A model generated the notes under the pieces. It saw nothing but the letters and a program-made list of their open reading frames with translations. It was not told the DNA's origin and ran no database searches. The position numbers were made by a program, and so were the translations under genes. From assembly GCF_900104525.1 (NCBI RefSeq), contig NZ_LT629711.1, positions 3,844,001-3,908,000 on the forward strand: DNA of 64,000 bases. Direction: 5' to 3'. How positions within the stretch are numbered: the first letter of the stretch is position 1; each line of letters starts with the position of its first letter. Shown here piece by piece: positions 42,334-48,674 of the stretch. Source of the stretch: Pedococcus dokdonensis. Its GTDB lineage: Bacteria; Actinomycetota; Actinomycetes; Actinomycetales; Dermatophilaceae.

Positions 42334-42409
42334 GTCGCTATCTCATGCAAAAGGCGAGTTAGCGCCACCCTGCAGCGGCGCTAACTCGCCTTTTGCATGA
42401 GGTAGCGAC
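42334..42409. repeat. Palindromic repeat family, copy 2
   Basis: Two 33-bp arms (42334-42366, 42377-42409) differing at one position that could still pair as G-U; the arm carries TCGCTATCTCATGCAAAAG and the same GGCGAGTTAGCG core as copy 1. It lies between convergent murB and the deaminase gene. Confidence 0.9.
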
Positions 42410-42417
42410 GGGGCGGG

Positions 42418-43452
42418 TCAGTCGGTGGGCGGGGTCGCGAGCCAGGTGTCGATGTCGGCGAGCGCCGCTGCACGGACGTCGGCGGGGGCGCACGAGGCGG
42501 TGACCGAACCACGCGCGAGGGTGGCCAGCTCGTCGTCGGTGAACCCGAGGGCCTCTCGCGCCAGCTGGTACTGGTCGGCCAGCCGCGACCCGAACAGCAG
42601 CGGGTCGTCCGCCCCCAGGGCCACCGGTATGCCGTGCTCGACGATGGCGCGCAACGGCACCTCCGCGGTGCTTGCGTACACCCCCAGCGCGACGTTGCTG
42701 CGCGGGCACACCTCGAGCGCTACCCCCGACTCCGCCACCTGCTCCAGCACCCGGGGGTCCTCGACGCTGCGCACGCCGTGGCCGATCCGGTCCGGCCGGA
42801 TGGCTTCGAGGGTCGACTCCACGGCAGTGGGTCCGAGCAGCTCGCCGGCGTGCGGCACGAGGGCGAGCCCGGCCCGGCGGGCGATGCCGAAGGCCGGGGC
42901 GAACTCGGCGGTGACACCGCGACGTTCGTCGTTGCTCAACCCGAACCCGACCACGGTGCCGGGGTCGGAGCCGGCATGCTGCGCGGCGAGCCGGGCCAGC
43001 GTGCGCGCGTCGAGCGGGTGGCGGATCCGGCTGGCGGCCACGATGACGGCGACCTGCGTGGTCCCCTCCCGGGAGACGACGGCGGCCTCGTCGAGGACGA
43101 TCTCGAGCGCCGGTGTGATGCCCCCGACGAACGGCGCGTAGGAGGTCGGGTCGACCTGGATCTCGAGCCAGCGCGACCCCTCGCTGGCGTCGTCGAGCGC
43201 GGCCTCGCGGACGATCCGGCGCAGGTCCGCCTCGTCGCGCACGCAGGCCCGTGCGGCGTCGTACAGCCGCTGGAACCGGAACCAGCCGCGTTCGTCGCGG
43301 GCGCTCAACCGGGGCGGGTAGCCGGTGGTGAGCGCGTCGGGCAGCCGCAGGTGGTGCTTCTCGGCCAGCTCGCGCACGGTCTCGACGCGCATCGAGCCGG
43401 TGAAGTGCAGGTGCAGGTGCGCCTTGGGCAGGGTGGTCACCGGGCGCGGCAT
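42418..43452 (-). CDS. Adenosine deaminase-family protein
   Basis: A 344-residue zinc amidohydrolase of the adenosine deaminase family. Metal and catalytic motifs present: HLHFTGS (His14 and His16), HAGE with the catalytic Glu, CPRSNV, and GADDP with the zinc Asp. The residue after the second His differs from the classical HLDG: Thr replaces the Asp that in mouse ADA contacts the ribose 5'-OH. Substrate could thus be adenosine or a different 6-aminopurine compound. The start at 43452 (minus) yields MPRPVTTLPKAHLH. Two CGGCATAC-linked rare codons occur, one here (42626, Gly-Ile with ATA). Confidence 0.85.
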   Translation of the reverse strand: MPRPVTTLPKAHLHLHFTGSMRVETVRELAEKHHLRLPDALTTGYPPRLSARDERGWFRFQRLYDAARACVRDEADLRRIVREAALDDASEGSRWLEIQVDPTSYAPFVGGITPALEIVLDEAAVVSREGTTQVAVIVAASRIRHPLDARTLARLAAQHAGSDPGTVVGFGLSNDERRGVTAEFAPAFGIARRAGLALVPHAGELLGPTAVESTLEAIRPDRIGHGVRSVEDPRVLEQVAESGVALEVCPRSNVALGVYASTAEVPLRAIVEHGIPVALGADDPLLFGSRLADQYQLAREALGFTDDELATLARGSVTASCAPADVRAAALADIDTWLATPPTD

Positions 43453-43502
43453 GCGAGGCAGTCTTGCACCCACCCCGCGACCACGCGGACCGGCCCCGCC
43501 GG

Positions 43503-44510
43503 TCAGCGCACGACCGACGCGGACCAGGCCTGGGGAACGAGCAGGCGGGGTCGGCCGACGCCGTCCGCGGCGACGGCATACAGGTCGGTCTCGCCACCCC
43601 GCGCCCCGGTGAGCGGCAGCCCGTAGAGCACCGTGTCGGCGTCGAGCCACTGCACCTGGTCGTCGACGCTGCGGGTCTCGGTGAGCAGCACCTCGCGGCC
43701 CGCCCCGAGGTCGAGCACGGCGATCCGCCAGCCGCCCGACGGCTGCATCCGCTTGTAGGCCACTCGGGTGCCGTCGGGCGACAGCGAGGGGCACTCGGCG
43801 CCCGACCGCACGGTGGTGACGGAGCGGCGCGCGAGCGACCCCTTCGCGAGCCAGGGTGTCCCGTCGAAGGCGACGGTGAGGTAGAAGGTGTCGTCGTCGA
43901 CGAAGGTCACGCCCCAGTAGTTGCGGTCGACCGGGGTGATCCGGCGGCCCTGGTGGGTCAGCGCGAAGTCCTCGAGGTGCACCGCAGTGCCCTTGGTGAG
44001 GTCGTGGAGGTAGGTGCGCGTCGCGAAGCCCGCGCTCAGGTAGGAGTCCCCGGTGACGAAGGCGGTGGTGGCCGCGAGCCTTCCGTCGGGCGACAGCCGC
44101 GCACGACTGGGTATGCCGGGCAGGTTGCGTCGGTAGGTGACCCGGCCCGAGCGGTCCCACGCCGTGACGGAGCTGCCGAGCACGACTCCGGGCCTCGAGC
44201 GCAGGCAGAGGGTGGTGTCGCCGCGCTGGTCGACGCGTTCGCAGGCATCTGTGGTGACGGCACGGGGGCCGTCGGGGTCGGCGAGGGTCGACATCGCCAC
44301 CTTGCCGAAGTCGGGGCCGAGAGCCGTGGACCGGTAGACGAGGTGCGGGACGCCCTGCACCTGGGCGAGGGAGGCGCTGGGGACGCTGGGTGCACCGGCC
44401 GGCGGCGCGGGCGGTGGCGCCTGGGCGCGCAGCACCGCGTAGGCGAAGACGCCGGCGACGGCGAGCACGACGACTGCGACGAAGATGGCCACCCGGGCGC
44501 GCTGGTTCAT
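43503..44510 (-). CDS. Membrane-anchored beta-propeller (TolB/WD40-like) protein
   Basis: A 335-residue protein with a short cytoplasmic start, a single N-terminal membrane helix (AIFVAVVVLAVAGVFAYAVL) and a Pro/Ala linker, then repeated blocks like LSPDGRLAATTAF and LSPDGTRVAYKRM, typical of TolB-like six-bladed propellers. Its domain would be outside the membrane. Its ATG overlaps the stop of the MFS gene by four bases, so the two are translated together and may act together, which is inferred only. Function unknown. Two CGGCATAC copies lie within it (43575, 44110). Confidence 0.75.
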   Translation of the reverse strand: MNQRARVAIFVAVVVLAVAGVFAYAVLRAQAPPPAPPAGAPSVPSASLAQVQGVPHLVYRSTALGPDFGKVAMSTLADPDGPRAVTTDACERVDQRGDTTLCLRSRPGVVLGSSVTAWDRSGRVTYRRNLPGIPSRARLSPDGRLAATTAFVTGDSYLSAGFATRTYLHDLTKGTAVHLEDFALTHQGRRITPVDRNYWGVTFVDDDTFYLTVAFDGTPWLAKGSLARRSVTTVRSGAECPSLSPDGTRVAYKRMQPSGGWRIAVLDLGAGREVLLTETRSVDDQVQWLDADTVLYGLPLTGARGGETDLYAVAADGVGRPRLLVPQAWSASVVR

Positions 44511-45832
44511 CGGGTCGCTCCGGTCAGCATGGCGGGCCGCAGCACGAGCCACGCAGCCGGCACGGCGACGGCCAGCAGGGCGGCCATGAGCAGCACCGCG
44601 CGGCCCGGGCCGACGAGCGTCCAGGCCGCACCGAAGACGAGGGCCGCCCCGAGCCGGCTGAGTGCCACCGCGGACTGTGCCGTCGCGATCGCGCTGCCCC
44701 GCACCTGCGGCCGCACCACCGACGATGCCGCCGCGGCGAGCACCCCGTCGGTGGAGGCGTAGAAGGCGCCGAGCAGCAGCAGGCAGCCGGCGCCGACGAC
44801 GAGCGACCCGGTCGGGCCGGACGCGCAGACGTAGGCGCCGACGAGGAAGGCGTGGCCCAGCACCATCACGCGCCCCCGCCCGAGCCAGTCCGCGACCCGG
44901 CCGAACGGCACTGCGAGGGCGAGGTAGGCGAGGTTCGTGCCGACGAACAGCAGGGGGAACCACTGGGCGGCGAGGTCGTTGCGGTCCTGGAGCACCAGGT
45001 AGACGAACGCGTCGCTGAGGGTGAGCAGCCCGAGCAGCGCGGCGGCCGCCACCAGGCGCGCGAAGCCGGGCTGGGCGAGCATCCGCAGGGTCGGGCGCGG
45101 CTGTTCCGCGACGGTCGAGTCCGGCCCCGCCGTCGTCGCCGCGTCCGTCGCCTTGGCCGCCGCCGCCGTGGCCGCCGTGGCCGTCGTCGCCGAGGCACGG
45201 GTGGGGCGCAGGTCGGGCACCAGCAGCGCCAGCAGGGCGACCCCGATCACCGCCGCCGCCAGGGAGATGACGAAGACCAGCCGGTAGTCCTCCGGCACCG
45301 CCCACAGCGCGACGAACGCGATCAGCGGCCCGAGCATCGCCCCGGTCGTGTCGAGCGCCCGGTGCACGCCGAAGGAGCGACCCAGCGATGCGGGGTCGCT
45401 GGAGGCGGCGATCAGCACGTCGCGCGGCGCCGTCCGCAGCCCCTTGCCGAGCCGGTCGACCCCCAGGACTGCGGCGACGACTCCCGCGCCGGGCGTCCAC
45501 AGCAGCACGGTGCGGGCCAGGGCCGAGAGCGAGTAGCCGGCCAGCGCCACCGGCTTGGGCCGGTCGAACCGGTCCGCCAGCCACCCGCCGAGGTAGCGCA
45601 CGACCACGGAGGCCGCCGAGTAGGTGCCGTCCACCAGGCCGTAGGCCAGCGGCGACAGCCCGAGACCGGCGGTCAGGTAGAGCGGCAGCACGGCCTGCGC
45701 GGACTCGGAGGAGATGTCGGTGACGAGGCTGACCAGCCCCAGCAGGATGACGGTGCGCGCGACCGGGCCGCGAGCTCGGCGCGAACCGGGGGCGCGGGAG
45801 GCTACCGGGCGGTGCCGGTCGGCGAGGTACAC
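44507..45832 (-). CDS. Major facilitator superfamily transporter
   Basis: A 441-residue polytopic protein with about 12 hydrophobic helices split by a long hydrophilic Ala/Thr-rich loop (about residues 212-245). MFS motif A-like GGWLADRFDRPKP is near 82-94 and a second half motif reads GRVADWLGRGR. FGVHRALDTTGAMLGPL is like the conserved block of an uncharacterised actinobacterial MFS group. GTG start on minus at 45832. The substrate is unknown. The propeller gene follows with a four-base overlap. Confidence 0.85.
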   Translation of the reverse strand: MYLADRHRPVASRAPGSRRARGPVARTVILLGLVSLVTDISSESAQAVLPLYLTAGLGLSPLAYGLVDGTYSAASVVVRYLGGWLADRFDRPKPVALAGYSLSALARTVLLWTPGAGVVAAVLGVDRLGKGLRTAPRDVLIAASSDPASLGRSFGVHRALDTTGAMLGPLIAFVALWAVPEDYRLVFVISLAAAVIGVALLALLVPDLRPTRASATTATAATAAAAKATDAATTAGPDSTVAEQPRPTLRMLAQPGFARLVAAAALLGLLTLSDAFVYLVLQDRNDLAAQWFPLLFVGTNLAYLALAVPFGRVADWLGRGRVMVLGHAFLVGAYVCASGPTGSLVVGAGCLLLLGAFYASTDGVLAAAASSVVRPQVRGSAIATAQSAVALSRLGAALVFGAAWTLVGPGRAVLLMAALLAVAVPAAWLVLRPAMLTGATR

Positions 45833-45931
45833 GAGCGCCCCCTGGTGACCCGCGGGTCCGTGCGGGGTGCGCCCAGTCTACGAACCGCGCTCGCTCACGG
45901 TCCGGCGTTCGCCGAGATCAACCAGCTCGGA

Positions 45932-46438
45932 TCAGTCCTCGACGATGTGCATGGCCTGCTCCTCGGCGCTGAGCCCACCGCCGTCGCCAGGGCTGTCGGA
46001 GCTCTCCTCGCCGACCATTTCGGAGTCGACGTCCTCCCGGGCTCCCTCGTCGGGATCGGTCAGCGACCCGGCCCGCGCCGCGCCGACCTCGGCGTCGCCG
46101 AGGAAGTCGTCTGCGGCGTCGATGCTGTCGGGGTCGTCACCGCCGACGCGCGGGTCGGCGTCGAGGCCGGACTCGTTGTCGGGGGCGCCGTAGGCGGAGT
46201 CGGGGTCGGGCTCCTCCTGGCGGATCCGTTGCTCGATCGACTCCTCCTGCGCCTGCTCGGCGGCCGTCGTGCCCCACTCGGTGTTGCGCGGCTGGCTGTC
46301 CGGTGGCGACCAGGGCTCGTTGTCGCCCTCGCTGGAGTCCAGCAGCTCGTCCTGCGCGCTGCCGGCGTCCGTCGCGTCGTCGATGCTGATGCTCCCGAGG
46401 TCGTCCTCGAAGCTCTCCGTGCCGGGTTGGTCGCTCAT
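45932..46438 (-). CDS. Acidic DUF5709-like protein
   Basis: A 168-residue very acidic, probably disordered cytoplasmic protein. The central IEQRIRQEEPDPDSAYG and the end LSAEEQAMHIVED match what I recall of the DUF5709 family of actinobacteria, where a similar AEE-x-A-MH-x-x-ED ending is common. No catalytic motif is visible. It is a single gene, with 84 bases to the aminotransferase gene on the same strand. Confidence 0.72.
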   Translation of the reverse strand: MSDQPGTESFEDDLGSISIDDATDAGSAQDELLDSSEGDNEPWSPPDSQPRNTEWGTTAAEQAQEESIEQRIRQEEPDPDSAYGAPDNESGLDADPRVGGDDPDSIDAADDFLGDAEVGAARAGSLTDPDEGAREDVDSEMVGEESSDSPGDGGGLSAEEQAMHIVED

Positions 46439-46522
46439 GGCTCCACCCTGCGCGACGCGGCGGGACCCCGCAAGGTGGGCACCCGGGATACCGACAGGCC
46501 GGTGGGCCGGGCGAGCCGGAGC

Positions 46523-47830
46523 TCAGGCGGCGCGCAGCCGCTCCGCCGCCGCGAGCAGCACGCAGGTCGCGACCGCCTCCATCGCCTCGCTCACCTGCTC
46601 GAGCGGCGGGAAGGTCGGGGCGAGGCGGATGTTGCGGTCGCGCGGGTCGTCGCCGTGCGGGAAGGACGCGCCCGCCGGGGTGAGGGCGATCCCGGCGTCC
46701 TTGGCCAGCTGCACGACTCGCGAGGCGGTGCCGTCGAGGACGTCGAGGCTGACGAAGTAGCCCCCGGTGGGGTGCGTCCAGGTGGCCACGCCGAGGCCCC
46801 CGAGCCGCTCGCTGAGGATGCGCTCCACCTCGGCGAACTTGGGCGCGATGATCTCGCGGTGCTTCACCATGTGGTCGCGCACACCCTGCGGTGACGCGAA
46901 GAACTGTGCGTGCCGCAGCTGGTTGACCTTGTCGGGTCCGATGGCGCCCTTGCCCAGGTGGTTGGTGTACCACTTCACCGTCTCGACCGACCCGGCCAGG
47001 AAGGCGACGCCGGCGCCGGCCAGCGTGATCTTCGACGTGGACGCGAACATGATCGGCCGGTGCGGGTGGCCTGACGCCGCCGCGAGGGTGAGGATGTCGG
47101 CGCTCTTGGCCTCGTCCTCGGTGAGGTGGTGGAACGCGTAGGCGTTGTCCCAGAAGATCTTGAAGTCCGGCGCCGCGGTCGGCATCGACGCGAGCCGGGC
47201 GGCGACCTCCTGCGCGACGACCGCTCCCGTGGGGTTGGCGTAGGTCGGCACCAGCCACATGCCCTTGATGCTGGGATCGCTCGCCGCGAGCCGCTCGACC
47301 TCCGCCAGGTCGGGACCGTCGTCGTGCATGGGCACGGTGACCATGTCGATGCCGAACCAGTCGAGCAGCGTGAAGTGGCGGTCGTACCCGGGGACCGGGC
47401 AGATGAAGGTGACCTTGTCCTCCTGGCCCCACGGGCGCTCGCTGTCGACGCCGCCGTGCAGCCAGAGGTCGACGAGCACCTCGCGCATCATCACCAGGCT
47501 GGAGTTGCCGCCGGCCACGACCTGCTCGGGCTCCACCCACAGGAGCTCGGCGAACATCTCGCGCAGCTCCTGGATCCCCTCGAGCCCGCCGTAGTTGCGG
47601 GTGTCGACGCCGGCCGCGTCCTTGACGCCGCGGGGCAGGGAGAGCAGCTCCTCGGAGAGGTCGAGCTGGGCGGCGGCGGGCTTGCCGCGGGTGAGGTCGA
47701 GGGACAGGCCGCGCGCCTTCAGGGCGTCGTACGCAGCCTGCTGCTCCTGCGCGAAGGCGTCGAGCTCCTCGGCGGAGCGCTCGGCGAGGGGAGTGGTGGC
47801 GGTGGCGGTCTGCTCGGTCACGTCCCCCAT
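46523..47830 (-). CDS. PLP-dependent aspartate aminotransferase of the Rv3722c type
   Basis: A 435-residue class I aminotransferase. The opening block LSLDLTRGKPAAAQLDLS, the TRNYGGLEGIQELREMFAEL block, FICPVPGYDRHF, the FWDNAYAFHHL stretch and the PLP-Lys motif STSKITLAGAGVAF all match the mycobacterial aspartate aminotransferase Rv3722c, the main aspartate-forming enzyme there. The ATG at 47830 (minus) has an in-frame GTG nine bases later, preceded by GGGGGA, as an alternative start. It is divergent from the DUF4242 gene. Confidence 0.9.
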   Translation of the reverse strand: MGDVTEQTATATTPLAERSAEELDAFAQEQQAAYDALKARGLSLDLTRGKPAAAQLDLSEELLSLPRGVKDAAGVDTRNYGGLEGIQELREMFAELLWVEPEQVVAGGNSSLVMMREVLVDLWLHGGVDSERPWGQEDKVTFICPVPGYDRHFTLLDWFGIDMVTVPMHDDGPDLAEVERLAASDPSIKGMWLVPTYANPTGAVVAQEVAARLASMPTAAPDFKIFWDNAYAFHHLTEDEAKSADILTLAAASGHPHRPIMFASTSKITLAGAGVAFLAGSVETVKWYTNHLGKGAIGPDKVNQLRHAQFFASPQGVRDHMVKHREIIAPKFAEVERILSERLGGLGVATWTHPTGGYFVSLDVLDGTASRVVQLAKDAGIALTPAGASFPHGDDPRDRNIRLAPTFPPLEQVSEAMEAVATCVLLAAAERLRAA

Positions 47831-47887
47831 CGTCCCAGAGCCCCGGTATGCCGCGCAGTCGCCGTCCGCAGCCCGGTCACCCCCGCG

Positions 47888-47920
47888 TCGCTGTCTCATG
47901 CAAAAGGCGAGATAGCGACG
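47888..47920. repeat. Palindromic repeat family, shortened copy 3
   Basis: Reads GTCGCTGTCTCATGCAAAAG then GCGAGATAGCGAC. It keeps the outer arm start and the central CATGCAAAAGGCGAG but lacks the long second arm; the ends still pair (GTCGCTGTCTC with GAGATAGCGAC, one G-U) to form a smaller hairpin. Confidence 0.8.
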
Positions 47921-47935
47921 GACGGACGGGCTGAC

Positions 47936-48019
47936 GGGTAGGCGTGCGGCCCCCGGGATGGGTAGGCGGGCGGCCCCCGGGATGGGTAGGCGGGCGGCCC
48001 CCGGGATGGGTAGCCGAGG
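47936..48019 (+). repeat. 24-bp tandem repeat upstream of the DUF4242 gene
   Basis: Three adjacent 24-bp copies (47936, 47960, 47984; the first with one change) built of GGGTAGGCGGGCGGCC followed by CCCGGGAT, then a partial fourth. It lies about 130 bases before the gene. It could bind a regulator or be a simple minisatellite. Confidence 0.85.
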
Positions 48020-48145
48020 TGCACCCAGATGGGCAGGAGGTACCGATGCCCGCGACCCCCGCCGCGCCGGACTCTTGGAGGGCGGCGGCAACGGGTCGCC
48101 GCAGCACCACCGATCAAGCAACAGACAAGACAAAGGAACAGTTCA

Positions 48146-48451
48146 ATGAAGCGTTTTCTGATCGAGCGTGAGATCCAGGGTGCCAGCGAGCTCACCATGG
48201 AGCAGCTGGCCGAGATCTCCCGCACCTCCAACGCCGCCGTCGCGTCCCTCGGGGTCGAGTACCACTGGGAGCGCAGCTACGTCGCCGGAGACAAGATCTA
48301 CTGCCTCCACGAGGCGCCGGACGCCGAGACCATCCGCGAGCACGCCCGTCGCGGCGGGTTCCCGTGCGAGGTCGTGGCCGAGGTCGTCGCCGAGTTCGGT
48401 CCGCACACCGCGGACGAGTTCGAACGTGAGCGAGTGGGGGCCGTGCAGTGA
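48146..48451 (+). CDS. DUF4242 family protein
   Basis: A 101-residue protein of the DUF4242 family (the Streptomyces member SCO4226 is a nickel-binding ferredoxin-like protein). Conserved blocks are KRFLIEREIQGA near the start, WERSYVAGDKIYCLHEAPD and IREHARRGGFPCEVV. The ATG 48146 is preceded by AAAGGAACAG. The stop overlaps a possible small frame and a LAL regulator gene follows, so co-regulation is plausible. Function in the cell is unknown. Confidence 0.85.
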   Translation: MKRFLIEREIQGASELTMEQLAEISRTSNAAVASLGVEYHWERSYVAGDKIYCLHEAPDAETIREHARRGGFPCEVVAEVVAEFGPHTADEFERERVGAVQ

Positions 48452-48588
48452 TCGACGCCCAGATGCATGTCTTCCTCACCGAAACCGTCGGCGGCGGCCG
48501 GCGGGGAGCTGTCCGGACGGTCGGTCCGCGCAGTGCCCGCCGGATCGTCCTCGACGTCCGTCGCCGTCGCCGGAGCGAGAACCGGTGA
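48448..48588 (+). CDS. Possible small coupled reading frame
   Basis: A GTG in GTGA overlap with the DUF4242 stop opens a 46-residue frame beginning MIDAQMHVFL and ending very Arg-rich (VRRRRRSENR). The composition of the end is not that of a typical protein, and no family is recognised. It may be only a chance frame in the gap before the LAL regulator gene. Confidence 0.22.
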   Translation: MIDAQMHVFLTETVGGGRRGAVRTVGPRSARRIVLDVRRRRRSENR

Positions 48589-48674
48589 CCCCCCTCACTG
48601 CCCTCGGGGCGCCGCCACGCCCCGGGGGCGGTGAGGTCTTCCGGGACCCGGCCCCCGGCTCGTACCCTGTCGGG

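Larger units (their letters stand above)
47831..48145. other. Repeat-rich intergenic region of about 315 bases
   Basis: Between the divergent aminotransferase and DUF4242 genes. It holds a CGGCATACC motif copy (47845), a shortened copy of the palindromic repeat (47888-47920) and a 24-bp tandem repeat (47936-48019). Its last 30 bases are A-rich and end in the GGAA-containing ribosome site. No gene is seen. Confidence 0.7.

Noticed and set aside
28389..47920. CRISPR array
   Set aside because: The repeats are single dispersed palindromes without regular spacers, and no cas genes are seen.
48168..48674. Extended start of the LAL regulator running back over the DUF4242 gene
   Set aside because: The upstream frame is Ser/Pro/Arg-rich shadow of the DUF4242 gene; the regulator's conserved start is at the GTG 48675.
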